Below are positions 8,912-17,687 of a stretch of 64,000 nucleotides of DNA, in pieces; within the stretch, counting starts at the first letter, position 1, and every line of letters starts with the position of its first letter. The notes below the pieces were generated by a model. It did not search any database, had not been told where the DNA came from, and saw only the letters and a program-made list of their open reading frames with translations. The position numbers and the translations under genes are program-made. Origin of the DNA: Streptomyces sp. NBC_00376 (GTDB taxonomy: Bacteria; Actinomycetota; Actinomycetes; Streptomycetales; Streptomycetaceae); the NCBI RefSeq assembly GCF_036077095.1, contig NZ_CP107960.1, positions 7,688,001 through 7,752,000 of the forward strand. The letters run 5' to 3'.

Positions 8912-8969
8912 TGCCCGGGAAACCTTTGCAACGTGGGCCGACGACCGGACCACGTCGTCCGGTTGGATC

Positions 8970-8999
8970 CCCGCCACCCTACCGGCGCAGGGTGGCGGG
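8970..8999 (-). terminator. Hairpin terminator after murT-gatD
   Basis: Eleven-base perfect arms CCCGCCACCCT and AGGGTGGCGGG flank an 8-base loop, 55 bases downstream of the gatD stop and upstream of pfkA. It should end the murT-gatD transcript. Confidence 0.65.
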
Positions 9000-9054
9000 A
9001 CCGAACCGGGCGTCCGCCTGCTGGACTCCGCTCAGACGAGCGAAAACCGCCTCA

Positions 9055-9780
9055 TCAGGCGGGCTGTGTCGCCGACGCGATGCGCTCCGCGCGCAGCGCC
9101 TCGTACCAGCGGTCGTCCGTCGGCGGCAGGGCGTTCACATCGAGGGCCAGCTTCAGCAGCAGGTCCGCGATCAGCGGGTTGCGCGCCATGACGGGGCCGT
9201 GCATGTACGTACCGAAGACGGTGTCGTTGTACGCGCCCTCGGTGCCGTCGCCGGTGCCGTTGCCCCGGCCGAGCTGCACCCGGGCGAACGGCCGTGCCGT
9301 CGGGCCGAGATGCGTGACGCCCTGGTGGTTCTCGAACCCGGTCAGCGGCGGCAGGCCGAGCTGCGGGTCGATGTCGGCCAGTACGTCACCGACGCACCGG
9401 GCACCCTCGCCGCGGGTGGAGACCACGTCGAGCAGCCCCAGACCGGGCTCGCGCTCACCGAGGTCGTTGATGAACTCGTGACCGAGGATCTGGTAACCCG
9501 CGCAGACCGAGAAGATGATCGCGCCGTTCGACGCGGCCCGGCTGAGCCCGCCGTCGCGGCGCAGCCGCTCCGCGGCGAGCCGCTGCGGCCGGTCCTCGCC
9601 GCCGCCGATCAGATAGATGTCGCCGGACGTCGGGACCGGCTGGTCGCTGCGCACGTCGACGCGCTGCACGTCGAGACCGCGCTGCCGGGCCCGGCGCTCC
9701 ACCACCAGCGCGTTGCCCTGGTCGCCGTAGGTGCTGAGGAGGTCGGGGTACACCCAGACCAGACGCAGACCGTTGCTCAT
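9055..9780 (-). CDS. gatD: Lipid II isoglutaminyl synthase, glutaminase subunit
   Basis: A 241-residue CobB/CobQ-like class I glutamine amidotransferase. Its N-terminus (LVWVYPDLLSTYGDQGNALVV) matches GatD. The nucleophile Cys93 lies in SVCAGYQILG and the catalytic His194 in GTYMHGP; as in other GatD proteins the usual third residue is not obvious. It supplies ammonia to MurT, which amidates the D-glutamate of lipid II, a step in actinobacterial peptidoglycan synthesis in the cytoplasm. ATG at 9780 gives the canonical start. It follows murT by 34 bases on the same strand, the usual MurT-GatD order. Confidence 0.93.
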   Translation of the reverse strand: MSNGLRLVWVYPDLLSTYGDQGNALVVERRARQRGLDVQRVDVRSDQPVPTSGDIYLIGGGEDRPQRLAAERLRRDGGLSRAASNGAIIFSVCAGYQILGHEFINDLGEREPGLGLLDVVSTRGEGARCVGDVLADIDPQLGLPPLTGFENHQGVTHLGPTARPFARVQLGRGNGTGDGTEGAYNDTVFGTYMHGPVMARNPLIADLLLKLALDVNALPPTDDRWYEALRAERIASATQPA

Positions 9781-9814
9781 GCTTCGTCCTCTCCGGAGGT
9801 GGCCGGGGCCGGGG

Positions 9815-11053
9815 TCAGTTGCCGACACGACGGCGCAGATCCTGGAAGGCGGTGTAGTTGGCGATGACCTCGATACGGCCGGGTGGGGCCTGTTGCACGG
9901 CCTCGTCGAGGTTCTCGCAGACCCGGAAGTCGAGACCGGCCACTTCGAGCCGGACCGCCAGGTCCAGCTTGCGGTCGCCGAGCACGAAGATCGGGTGACC
10001 GGCGAGCTGGGTGTAGTCCACGTCCCACAGCCAGGAGGTGTCCGTGCCGTCCGCGCCGCGGGCGTTGACGGAGAGGATCACCGGCGTGGGCGGCGGGTCG
10101 ATCAGGGAGAACGTCTCCAGCCAGCCCGCCGGGTTCTTCGCCAGCAGCAGCCGCAGCTCACGGCCGAGGAAGGACACCACGTCGTAGCGGCCCGCGACGG
10201 CCTGCACCTGGTACATGCGCTCCAGCGCGACCTGCGGCGGCACACCGAAGACGGCGGCCACGGCGGCGGAGCTGGTGGCGTTGGCCTTGTTGGCGCGGCC
10301 GGGCAGCTGGAGGTGGATCGGCCACGCCGAACCATGCGGGTCCAGGACGTAGTCGCCGTGCAGGACCCAGCTGGGAGCGGGCCGGCGGAATCCGCACTCG
10401 CCGCAGAACCAGTCGTCGCCGGGGCGCTGCATCACACCGCCGCAGGACGGGCAGGACCAGGCGTCGTCCTTCCACGCCTGTCCCGCCGCGACCCACACCA
10501 CATTGGGGGAGGAGGAAGCGGCCCAGACGATCAGCGGGTCGTCGGCGTTCGCGACGATCACGGCCTTCGAACCGGACAGCCCCTCACGCCACTTCTCCGC
10601 CAGCATCCGGGTCTCCGCCGCGCGGTCCAGCTGGTCGCGGGAGAGGTTGAGCAGTGCGATCACCTTGGGCGTCGTGTCGCGCGCGACCCCGGCGAGGTAC
10701 TTCTCGTCCACCTCGATCACGCCGTACTGCGCGTCCGAGCCGCCGGCCAGCGCGGAGGTGATGCCCGCCGGCATGTTGGCGCCGAGCGCGTTCGACACCA
10801 CCGGGCCCGCGGCCCGCAGCGCCTCGGCGATCAGCCGGGTGGTCGTCGTCTTGCCGTTCGTCGCCGACACGAGGATCACGTCCAGGTGCTGCGCCAGCCG
10901 CCCCAGCAGGTCGGGGTCGAGCTTGAGCGCCACCCGGCCGCCGATCACCGATCCGCTGCCGCGCCCAGCGGCGCGTGACACCGCCGCCGCGGCCTTGCCC
11001 GCCGTCACGGCCAGCTTGGCCCGTGGCGACAGCGGCTCCGTGTTGCCTGCCAT
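9815..11053 (-). CDS. murT: Lipid II isoglutaminyl synthase, ligase subunit
   Basis: A 412-residue Mur-ligase-like protein. The P-loop SATNGKTTTTR (63-73) binds ATP, and a Cys4 zinc ribbon (CPSC near 200 and CGEC near 219) is the insertion that defines MurT. The C-terminal domain has the DVDYTQLAGHPIFVLGDRKLDLAVRL segment typical of MurT/DUF1727. With GatD it converts the D-Glu of lipid II to D-isoGln. The ATG at 11053 has GGAGGA upstream; an ATG seven codons earlier lacks one. It is divergent from the deformylase gene with 93 bases between starts. Length is normal. Confidence 0.95.
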   Translation of the reverse strand: MAGNTEPLSPRAKLAVTAGKAAAAVSRAAGRGSGSVIGGRVALKLDPDLLGRLAQHLDVILVSATNGKTTTTRLIAEALRAAGPVVSNALGANMPAGITSALAGGSDAQYGVIEVDEKYLAGVARDTTPKVIALLNLSRDQLDRAAETRMLAEKWREGLSGSKAVIVANADDPLIVWAASSSPNVVWVAAGQAWKDDAWSCPSCGGVMQRPGDDWFCGECGFRRPAPSWVLHGDYVLDPHGSAWPIHLQLPGRANKANATSSAAVAAVFGVPPQVALERMYQVQAVAGRYDVVSFLGRELRLLLAKNPAGWLETFSLIDPPPTPVILSVNARGADGTDTSWLWDVDYTQLAGHPIFVLGDRKLDLAVRLEVAGLDFRVCENLDEAVQQAPPGRIEVIANYTAFQDLRRRVGN

Positions 11054-11146
11054 CGTCCTAGATCCTCCTTGCATCGGTCCACGCCCAGCCTATCGATGTC
11101 CGGCGCTACGGCCGCACCCTGGCACCGCCGGGAAGGTGGAGGTCAC

Positions 11147-11731
11147 GTGGAACGTACGATTGCGGCCATGCGAAACCGCCCGATCCCCGGCAGTTCCGGA
11201 CTGATTCGTGCCATGAGCCTGCTCGGTGATCCGGTGCTGCACGGGAGCTGTGAACCCGTCACGGACTTCGGTCCCGCGCTCGCCCGGCTCGTCGAGGACA
11301 TGTACGCCACCATGTATGCGGCCGAGGGCGTCGGCCTCGCGGCCAACCAGATCGGCGTCCCCCTGCGGGTGTTCGTCTACGACTGCCCGGACGACGACGA
11401 CATCCGTCACCTCGGGCACCTCGTCAACCCCAGGCTCGTCGAGGCCGACGGCATCACCGTACGCGGCCCGGAGGGCTGCCTCTCGCTGCCCGGCCTCGAA
11501 GCGGGCACCCCGCGGTTCGACCGGGCCGTCGTCGAGGGCTTCACGGCCGACGGCGAGCCGGTCCGGGTCACCGGCACCGGGTTCTTCGCGCGCTGTCTCC
11601 AGCACGAGTGCGACCATCTCGAAGGCAAGGTCTACACGGACCGGTTGACCGGGCTGCGCCGCAGGAGGGCGCTGCGGGCGGCCCGCCGGGCGCCCTGGGC
11701 GCGCACCGGTCGGGCCACGTCCGGGGTCTGA
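11147..11731 (+). CDS. def: Peptide deformylase
   Basis: A 194-residue metalloenzyme that removes the formyl group from nascent proteins. All three family motifs are present: GVGLAANQIG (about 61-70), EGCLSLP (about 108-114, whose Cys binds metal) and QHECDHLEGK (about 151-160; HExxH realised as HECDH). GTG at 11147 follows GGAGG at five bases; ATG at 11168 is a possible shorter start. A basic, Arg-rich C-terminal tail of about 25 residues extends beyond the core. Actinobacteria often have several deformylases. Divergent from murT and convergent with the TetR gene. Confidence 0.92.
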   Translation: MERTIAAMRNRPIPGSSGLIRAMSLLGDPVLHGSCEPVTDFGPALARLVEDMYATMYAAEGVGLAANQIGVPLRVFVYDCPDDDDIRHLGHLVNPRLVEADGITVRGPEGCLSLPGLEAGTPRFDRAVVEGFTADGEPVRVTGTGFFARCLQHECDHLEGKVYTDRLTGLRRRRALRAARRAPWARTGRATSGV

Positions 11732-11735
11732 GGCT

Positions 11736-11751
11736 GTCGGGAGGTCCCGAC
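11736..11751. terminator. Short hairpin between def and the TetR gene
   Basis: GTCGGG/CCCGAC arms (extendable to TCGGGA-GG-TCCCGA) five bases after the def stop, between two convergent genes. The stem is short, so its terminator role is tentative. Confidence 0.35.
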
Positions 11752-11772
11752 CGGAGGTCGCCCGACGGCCGC

Positions 11773-12423
11773 TCAGAATCCGGGGCCGCCCGGCCGGTCG
11801 CCCGCGGCTGACAGCCGGCCCCACAGCAGATCGGCCAGGCTGCTCACCAACTGCTCGCGGGAGCAGGGGCGTTCGCCCAGCCACCAGTCGCCCGCCGCAT
11901 GCATCATGCCGACGATGCCGTGGCCCCAGATGCGTGCCATGGCCTCGCTGTCCGGGCCGAGGTCCACCCGCTCGGCGATCACCAGGGCGAGTTCCTCGCC
12001 GAGCCGGCGCAGCAGGGGTGCCGAGTGCCGTCCGACGTCGAAGCCCTGCTCCGTCGAGGGCGCCGCGTCGTCGGACGGGTGCATCAGGAAGCGGTAGACC
12101 TGTGGGCGGGCCTCGATGGCCGCGAGATAGGTGTCGAGCGTCGACTCGACGCGCCGGCGGCGCTCGGCGGGGGCGTCGAGCGCGGCGCGCAGGGCGATCA
12201 GCAGGGCGTCGGTGTGGCGCTTGGCGAGGGCGCGGTAGAGGCCGCCCTTGTCGCCGAAGTGCCGGTAGAGGATGGGCTTGGTGATCCCGGCCTCCGCCGC
12301 GATGGCGTTCATCGAGGCCCCCGGCCCGTCCCTGAGCACCACGCGGTCGGCGGCTTCGAGCAGCTCGCGGCGGCGGCTCTCGGCCGCTGTCCGCTGTCGC
12401 TCTGCCTGTCGTGTGCTCTCCAT
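11773..12423 (-). CDS. TetR/AcrR family transcriptional regulator
   Basis: A 216-residue regulator. The N-terminal helix-turn-helix (about residues 14-60) includes AADRVVLRDGPGASMNAIAAEAGITKPILYRHFGDKGGLYRAL, a classic TetR signature. The rest is a helical ligand-binding domain without recognisable specificity. It is divergent from an acyl-CoA dehydrogenase gene with a 174-base shared promoter region holding a long inverted repeat, so it most likely represses that gene and itself in response to an acyl-CoA or fatty acid. The target and ligand are inferred from arrangement. Confidence 0.9.
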   Translation of the reverse strand: MESTRQAERQRTAAESRRRELLEAADRVVLRDGPGASMNAIAAEAGITKPILYRHFGDKGGLYRALAKRHTDALLIALRAALDAPAERRRRVESTLDTYLAAIEARPQVYRFLMHPSDDAAPSTEQGFDVGRHSAPLLRRLGEELALVIAERVDLGPDSEAMARIWGHGIVGMMHAAGDWWLGERPCSREQLVSSLADLLWGRLSAAGDRPGGPGF

Positions 12424-12515
12424 GTCGCCTCTCCCCGCCCCTGGCCGTGCATATTGCGTCCTGCCTGCGCAACGTAACACCCTGCCCAACGCGATGTGGA
12501 TCCCAGCCGGGGCGG

Positions 12516-12561
12516 TTGACAGAGGCTACTTGTCGGTAACAGACTGCGGTTACCGCAAGTA
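12516..12561 (+). promoter_or_regulatory. Promoter with TetR-type operator before the acyl-CoA dehydrogenase gene
   Basis: A TTGACA -35 hexamer (12516-12521) is followed by an inverted repeat from 12527 to 12561: outer arms TACTTG and CAAGTA, inner arms CGGTAAC and GTTACCG, with one extra T in the left arm. The repeat overlaps the expected -10 region, so a bound repressor would block transcription. It lies midway between the divergent TetR and dehydrogenase genes. Confidence 0.55.
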
Positions 12562-12597
12562 ACGAGTGGTTTTTCACAGCAGTACGTGGAGGGGAAC

Positions 12598-13824
12598 ATG
12601 TCCGAGTTCACGCTCGAACTCAACGATGACCAGAAGCAGGTCCGTGACTGGCTTCACGGCTTCGCAGCGGATGTGATCCGTCCGGCGGCCTCCGAGTGGG
12701 ACGAACGTGAGGAAACGCCCTGGCCCGTCATCCAGGAGGCGGCCAAGGTAGGCATCTACTCCCTCGACTTCTACGCCCAGCAGTTCTTCGACCCTACGGG
12801 CCTCGGCATCCCGATGGCCATGGAGGAGCTCTTCTGGGGGGACGCGGGCATCGCCCTGTCCATCGTCGGTACGGGCCTGGCGGCCGTGGGCGTCCTCGCC
12901 AACGGCACCGAGGAGCAGATCGGCACCTGGATCCCGCAGATGTACGGCGACGCCGACGACGTCAAGGTCGCGGCCTTCTGCTCCTCCGAGCCGGACGCCG
13001 GTTCCGACGTCGCCTCGATGCGCACCCGCGCCGTGTACGACCAGGCCAAGGACGAGTGGGTGCTGAACGGCACCAAGACCTGGGCGACCAACGGCGGCAT
13101 CGCCAACGTCCATGTCGTCGTCGCCGTGGTCGACCCGGAGCTGGGCTCCAAGGGGCACGCCTCGTTCATCGTGCCGCCGAACACCCCCGGCCTCTCCCAG
13201 GGCCAGAAGTTCAAGAAGCACGGTATCCGCGCCTCGCACACCGCCGAGGTCGTCCTGGAGGACGTCCGGATTCCCGGCCACTGCCTGCTCGGCGGCAAGG
13301 AGAAGCTCGATCAGCGCCTGGCACGGGCCCGCGAGCGCGCCGCCTCCGGCGGTGAGCGGGTGAAGAACGCGGCGATGGCCACCTTCGAGGCGTCCCGCCC
13401 CGCGGTCGGCGCCATGGCGGTCGGCACCGCCCGTGCCGCGTACGAGGTGGCGCTGGACTACGCGAAGACCCGCACCCAGTTCGGCCGGCCCATCATCGAC
13501 AACCAGGGCATCGCCTTCCAGCTCGCCGACATGCGTACGCAGATCGACGCGGCCCGGCTGCTGGTGTGGCGCGCCTCGTGGATGGCGACCACCGGCAAGC
13601 CGTTCACCTCGGCCGAGGGCTCGATGTCCAAGCTGTACGCGAGCGAGACCGCGAAGAAGGTCACCGCCCAGGCCGTCCAGATCCTCGGCGGCAACGGCTT
13701 CACCCGTGAGTACCCGGTGGAGCGGATGCACCGGGACGCGGCGATCTACACGATCTTCGAGGGCACCAGCGAGATCCAGCGCCTGGTGATCGCCCGCACC
13801 CTCTCGGGCATGCCGATCCGCTAG
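12598..13824 (+). CDS. Acyl-CoA dehydrogenase
   Basis: A 408-residue flavoenzyme that introduces the alpha,beta double bond into acyl-CoA in fatty acid breakdown. Seen: the FAD/substrate segment FCSSEPDAGSDVASM, the KTWATNGGIANVHVVVAVVD middle domain, the RTQFGRPIIDNQGI helix, QILGGNGFTREYPVERMHRDA and the C-terminal YTIFEGTSEIQR, where the Glu is the catalytic base in medium/short-chain types. ATG at 12598 follows GTGGAGGGG. A stretch near residues 238-258 (KEKLDQRLARARERAAS) looks longer than in typical family members. Divergent TetR gene and palindromic operator point to control by a fatty-acid-type signal. Confidence 0.92.
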   Translation: MSEFTLELNDDQKQVRDWLHGFAADVIRPAASEWDEREETPWPVIQEAAKVGIYSLDFYAQQFFDPTGLGIPMAMEELFWGDAGIALSIVGTGLAAVGVLANGTEEQIGTWIPQMYGDADDVKVAAFCSSEPDAGSDVASMRTRAVYDQAKDEWVLNGTKTWATNGGIANVHVVVAVVDPELGSKGHASFIVPPNTPGLSQGQKFKKHGIRASHTAEVVLEDVRIPGHCLLGGKEKLDQRLARARERAASGGERVKNAAMATFEASRPAVGAMAVGTARAAYEVALDYAKTRTQFGRPIIDNQGIAFQLADMRTQIDAARLLVWRASWMATTGKPFTSAEGSMSKLYASETAKKVTAQAVQILGGNGFTREYPVERMHRDAAIYTIFEGTSEIQRLVIARTLSGMPIR

Positions 13825-13836
13825 AGATCCGCGTTG

Positions 13837-13881
13837 CTCGATCGCCGGACGGGCCTTGTTCCGGCCCGCCCGGCGATCGAG
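13837..13881. terminator. Strong bidirectional terminator
   Basis: Nineteen-base arms starting CTCGATCGCCGG pair across a 7-base loop (TTGTTCC) with one mismatch. It lies between the convergent acyl-CoA dehydrogenase and glutathione peroxidase genes, 12 bases from each stop. Confidence 0.8.
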
Positions 13882-13892
13882 GACACGGTCCG

Positions 13893-14381
13893 TCAGGCCG
13901 GCAGCTGGGCCTCGATGGCCGCGATGAGCTCGGGCGCCTCCGGCTCCGTGCCGGGGCGCAGGCGCGCGACCGGTACGCCCGCCGGCGAGATGAGGAACTT
14001 CTCGAAGTTCCACTGGACGTCACCGGCCTCGCCGTCCGCGTCCGCCAGCTGGGCCAGCTCGGCATAGAGCGGGTGACGGCCCTCGCCGTTCACATCGGTC
14101 TTCTCCAGCAGCGGGAAGCTGACCCCGTATGTCGTCGAGCAGAAGGTCTGGATCTCCTCCGGGCTCCCCGGCTCCTGGCCGGCGAACTGGTTGCACGGCA
14201 CACCGAGCACGGTGAAGCCGCGGGCCGCGTACGAATTCTGGAGCCTTTCCAGGCCCTCGTACTGCGGGGTGAGCCCGCACTTGGACGCGACATTCACCAA
14301 CAGGACGGCCCGGCCCCGGTAGTCGGCCAGGGACGTGGGCTCACCGGTGAGTGTGCGCAGGGGGATGTCGTGCAGCGTCAT
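13893..14381 (-). CDS. Glutathione peroxidase family protein
   Basis: A 162-residue thioredoxin-fold peroxidase that reduces hydroperoxides. The peroxidatic Cys35 sits in NVASKCGLTPQY, with VPCNQFAGQEPG (61-72, including the catalytic Gln) and VQWNFEKFLI (Trp and Asn of the tetrad). Bacterial Cys-type members usually take electrons from thioredoxin, and since actinomycetes make mycothiol rather than glutathione the name describes the family, not the reductant. It is a single gene in an ordinary housekeeping context, with the bidirectional terminator at its 3' side. Confidence 0.92.
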   Translation of the reverse strand: MTLHDIPLRTLTGEPTSLADYRGRAVLLVNVASKCGLTPQYEGLERLQNSYAARGFTVLGVPCNQFAGQEPGSPEEIQTFCSTTYGVSFPLLEKTDVNGEGRHPLYAELAQLADADGEAGDVQWNFEKFLISPAGVPVARLRPGTEPEAPELIAAIEAQLPA

Positions 14382-14598
14382 GAGGTCTCCTCGTGAGGTG
14401 TGGCTTCCACAGCCATTGTCACGCCCGGAACAGGTCCGTACGAAGCCCGTCCGCCGGCCGTCCGGAGCCCCCGCACGTTACCGACCTGCGGGAGTACGGC
14501 AGTCGCTGCGACCGCGGCATGACCCCGATGAGCGACCCGTGTACGGATACGGGCCGGGGATCGAACTCCTGTGCCTGGGCCGGGAGAACGGCGCACTC

Positions 14599-15141
14599 TC
14601 ACCGGTCGGGCAGCGCCCGCGCGGGGCCGATCGCCTTGTAGTAGAGGGTCGTCGGCTTCAAGACCCCGGCCGGGTCCTCGGCATAGTCCGGGATCGAACC
14701 GCACTCCGTCCAGCCCGCCGAACGGTAGAGCCGCTCGGCGGGACTTCCGCTCTCGGTGTCCAGAACCAGCAGTGTGACGCCGGCCCCGGCGGCCGACCGC
14801 TCGGCCGCGTCGAGCAGCGACCGGCCCAGGCCCCGGCCGCGCGCCGACGGACGCACCATCAGCTTGGCCACCTCCGCGCGGTGGCGGGCGTTGGGCAGCC
14901 GGGCCCGGGACAGGGCGATGGTTCCCGCGATCCGTTCCGCGTCGCGGGCGATCCACACCTGGAGGAGACCGGCGTCCACGTCCCCGGCCCGCTCCCGCCA
15001 CCAGACGGCGGCCACGTCGCGGTCCAGTGGCGCGAGGAAACCCACCGACGATCCGCCGTCCACGGTGTCCACCAGGAGTGCGGCCAACTCATCGGCGTAG
15101 GTGACCAGTTCGTTTCCGTATACGGCGACGATCTCGGTCAT
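14599..15141 (-). CDS. GNAT family N-acetyltransferase
   Basis: A 180-residue acetyltransferase. The acetyl-CoA site is clear: VAKLMVRPSARGRGLGRSLLDAAE contains the RGxGxG/A pyrophosphate loop, followed by LLVLDTESGSPAERLYRSAGW, the usual beta5/alpha4 segment. The substrate cannot be told from sequence. It follows the XRE-cupin regulator gene by 13 bases on the same strand, so the two are probably co-transcribed, a pairing common in actinobacteria. Confidence 0.88.
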   Translation of the reverse strand: MTEIVAVYGNELVTYADELAALLVDTVDGGSSVGFLAPLDRDVAAVWWRERAGDVDAGLLQVWIARDAERIAGTIALSRARLPNARHRAEVAKLMVRPSARGRGLGRSLLDAAERSAAGAGVTLLVLDTESGSPAERLYRSAGWTECGSIPDYAEDPAGVLKPTTLYYKAIGPARALPDR

Positions 15142-15154
15142 GCGTAAAGTCCTC

Positions 15155-15739
15155 TCATGGCAGAACGATCATCAGGGCATAGCGGACCTGTTCCGGCCCC
15201 GGACAGTGGAAGTGCGAGGGGCCGCGCAGCCGGAACCGAAGACAGTCGCCGCGGCGCACGGTGTGCACGGTGCCGTCGACGGTGATCTCGACCGTTCCCT
15301 CCAGCACCCACACGTGCTGCTCCAGGCCGGACACCGGTGCGTCGTCGTACGCGATGGCGGCCCCCGCGTCGAGGGTGCCCTCGATGACCTCCGCGCGCAG
15401 GCCGGTGTGCGGCGGCGAGACCGAGCGGCGTACGAAGCCCGATGCCTCGTCCCGCCAGACCGGCTGCCGTGCGGCGGGGACGAGTTGCGGGGGCTCCGTC
15501 TCCACCTCCAGCAGGAGGCGGGACATCGTCCGTCCGTAGACCGTGCACAACCTGCCGAGCAGCGCGGCGGTCGGGCTCAACTCGCCGCGTTCCAGCCGCG
15601 ACAGGGTGGAGCGGCTCACCCCGCTGCGTCGCGAGAGCTCGTCCAGCGACCAGCCGCGCTCGGTGCGCAGTTCACCCAGGCGCGCGGCGAGCCGGGCATC
15701 GACGGAGCCGGGCTCCGTCTCTTCGGTTTCTCTCATCAT
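15155..15739 (-). CDS. XRE-family regulator with C-terminal cupin domain
   Basis: A 194-residue regulator. The N-terminal HTH (about 14-70) includes RLGELRTERGWSLDELSRRSGVSRSTLSRLERGELSPTAALL; the C-terminal cupin (about 105-192) includes the segment with LEQHVWVLEGTVEITVDG and a final LRGPSHFHCPG. Such proteins bind a small ligand in the cupin barrel. ATG at 15739 or the adjacent ATG at 15736 is likely; no good SD precedes them, so the transcript may be leaderless. It heads a two-gene unit with a GNAT enzyme and probably autoregulates it. Confidence 0.87.
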   Translation of the reverse strand: MMRETEETEPGSVDARLAARLGELRTERGWSLDELSRRSGVSRSTLSRLERGELSPTAALLGRLCTVYGRTMSRLLLEVETEPPQLVPAARQPVWRDEASGFVRRSVSPPHTGLRAEVIEGTLDAGAAIAYDDAPVSGLEQHVWVLEGTVEITVDGTVHTVRRGDCLRFRLRGPSHFHCPGPEQVRYALMIVLP

Positions 15740-15896
15740 GGAGATGATATCCCTGTACGGAGACGGGTCGTGCGAGGGCGGCGGCCCCGGGCAGCGCTTG
15801 TTCTGCCGGGTGGGTGCCGACGTGACACCCTTGGTCTGGGAGGCCCGGGCGGTCACTCGGCCCGCCGGGTTGCCCTGCTACCCGAGGAGGCCGCAA

Positions 15897-16337
15897 ATGG
15901 CCAGTACCAGCACTGGGCCGTCGGTGGCGCCCGCCGGCCCTTCGAGTTCGCACCATCCTCTCCAGATCGGCTGGACCGCCTTCGCGGCGGTGCTGATGAT
16001 CTTCGGCGGAGCGATGGCGATCTTCGAGGGAATCGCAGCCATCGCCAGGAACAACGTATTCATCGCCACCCGTGACTATGTGTTCCGGTTCAATCTCGCC
16101 GGCTGGGGCTGGATCCACCTCGCACTCGGCATCGTCATCGTCATCGCCGGCTGCGCGCTGTTCACCGGAGCCGCATGGGCACGTGTGACCGGCATCGTGC
16201 TCGCGGGCCTGAGCGCACTCGCCAACTTCCTGTGGCTTCCCCACTACCCGCTCTGGTCCATCGTGCTCATCGCCATCGACGTCTTCATCATCTGGGCGCT
16301 GTGCGCCGATTCGTACGAGGAGAAGGAGAGCGTCTGA
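15897..16337 (+). CDS. DUF7144-type four-helix membrane protein
   Basis: A 146-residue membrane protein with four hydrophobic segments (about 27-48, 72-92, 95-112, 117-135) after a Pro/Ser-rich N-terminus. Segments such as FGGAMAIFEGIAAI, YVFRFNLAGWGWIHLALG and ANFLWLPHYPLWSIVLIAIDVFIIWAL fit the small actinobacterial DUF7144 family of unknown function. ATG at 15897 is preceded by GAGGAGG. It is divergent from the XRE gene. No function can be assigned; the block that follows holds other ion or membrane proteins. Confidence 0.8.
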   Translation: MASTSTGPSVAPAGPSSSHHPLQIGWTAFAAVLMIFGGAMAIFEGIAAIARNNVFIATRDYVFRFNLAGWGWIHLALGIVIVIAGCALFTGAAWARVTGIVLAGLSALANFLWLPHYPLWSIVLIAIDVFIIWALCADSYEEKESV

Positions 16338-16355
16338 GGTCACGGCACAGGCCCC

Positions 16356-17687
16356 TCATCCTCGATCCGGCCGGGCGTCGGCCGGGGACGGCGCGAGCCT
16401 GAGCGTGACGACGTAGGAGACCACGACCGCGACGATCACGAGCGGCATGACGGTCAGGCCCTCGGACCCCAGCAGCAGTGTCGCCAGCAGCACCGAGGTC
16501 ATCGGGAGCTTCAGCATCGCCACGCACATGGCGCCGATACCCATCGCGAAGCCCGACGTGAGGTCCAGTCCCGGCAGATGGGACAGGGCTGTACCGCCCG
16601 CCGCTCCGATGAACATCGCCGGGAAGACCGGGCCGCCCCGGAAGCTGCTCAAGGAAGCGCAGTAAGCCACCGCCTTGCAGGCGACCAGTACCACGAGCGT
16701 GCCCACCGAGTATCCGGCGCTCTGCGCCAGCAGCGGATCGAGGGCGTCCTCCCCGGAGTACAGCACCCCGGACGCGTCCCGGCCGGTGCTCTGCGCGTAC
16801 ACGAGAGCCGCCGCGCCGACGACCAGGCCCATGACGACGGTGGCCGTCACGGTCCGCCGTACCACCCGTGCCTGGAGGAACAGCGCGAACCACCGAATGC
16901 CCGTGCCGACGAAGGCCGCGGCCACGCCCACGACGAGCGCCCAGCCGAATCGCGCGAGGTCGGGCGCCGTGGCGCCGGGCACATGGTGAAGTGCCAGGGA
17001 GTACGTCCCGAGACCGGTCCACGAACCGAGTCCGGTGAAGATGAGCGCGCCGACGCCGGACGCCAGCAGACCCGGCACCAGGACCAGCCCGAGCATCATC
17101 CCGGCCAGCCCCGAGGTCTCCATCAGGAGAAAGGCTCCCAGGAGCGGCGACCCCAGCAGCGCACTGATCGCGGCAAAGCTGCCCGCGGCTCCCATCACGG
17201 CACTCGCGCCGGGATTGATGCCGGGCCGGACCAGGCGCGCCGCGAGCACGGCCAGTCCGCCGCCGAGCGCGATCAGCGGCGCCTCGGGACCGAGCACCGC
17301 CCCGAGGCCCAGCGAGGCGAGCGCCGCCAGCACGATGCCGGGCAGTTCCACCGCCGACGGCGCCCCCGTGCTCACCATCCCGTCGGCGGGCCGGTGACCG
17401 CCGATGCCCGGCAGGTGGCGGATGGTCAGCCCGACCAGCAGGCCCGCGACGGCGAGCAGCGGCACCGGCCACCAGGACGGTGTACCGGCGAACCCCAGGG
17501 CCCGGGGCAGGTCGTGGTAGGTGAGCGACTGGAGTTCGTGGACGAGCGCGAGGAAGCCGAACGCCACCGCCGAGACCGGGACTCCGAGAGCCGCCGCCAT
17601 CACGAGGAGCACCGCGTAACCGCGGGTGCGGATCAGCGCGGAGGGGTTCACTGCCGCCGGGGGAGTCGCGGCGGGCTCGGTCGACAT
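16356..17687 (-). CDS. ClC family chloride channel/antiporter
   Basis: A 443-residue polytopic protein of the ClC family. The diagnostic motif GLGAVLGPEAPLIALGGG carries the GxGPE element whose Glu gates or couples proton transport, followed by GASAVMGAAGSFAAISALLGSPL and later SFRGGPVFPAMFIGAAGG and the FAMGIGAMCVAMLKLPMTSVLL helix. The gating Glu is retained, but whether it works as a channel or an antiporter cannot be judged reliably from this. No CBS domain follows, so it is a short form. An SD (GAGGAG) precedes ATG at 17687. Confidence 0.88.
   Translation of the reverse strand: MSTEPAATPPAAVNPSALIRTRGYAVLLVMAAALGVPVSAVAFGFLALVHELQSLTYHDLPRALGFAGTPSWWPVPLLAVAGLLVGLTIRHLPGIGGHRPADGMVSTGAPSAVELPGIVLAALASLGLGAVLGPEAPLIALGGGLAVLAARLVRPGINPGASAVMGAAGSFAAISALLGSPLLGAFLLMETSGLAGMMLGLVLVPGLLASGVGALIFTGLGSWTGLGTYSLALHHVPGATAPDLARFGWALVVGVAAAFVGTGIRWFALFLQARVVRRTVTATVVMGLVVGAAALVYAQSTGRDASGVLYSGEDALDPLLAQSAGYSVGTLVVLVACKAVAYCASLSSFRGGPVFPAMFIGAAGGTALSHLPGLDLTSGFAMGIGAMCVAMLKLPMTSVLLATLLLGSEGLTVMPLVIVAVVVSYVVTLRLAPSPADARPDRG

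Noticed and set aside
14550..14600. A short stretch (GGGATCGAACTCCTGTGCC) that resembles a tRNA T-arm.
   Set aside because: No acceptor stem, anticodon arm or D-arm can be formed around it on either strand.
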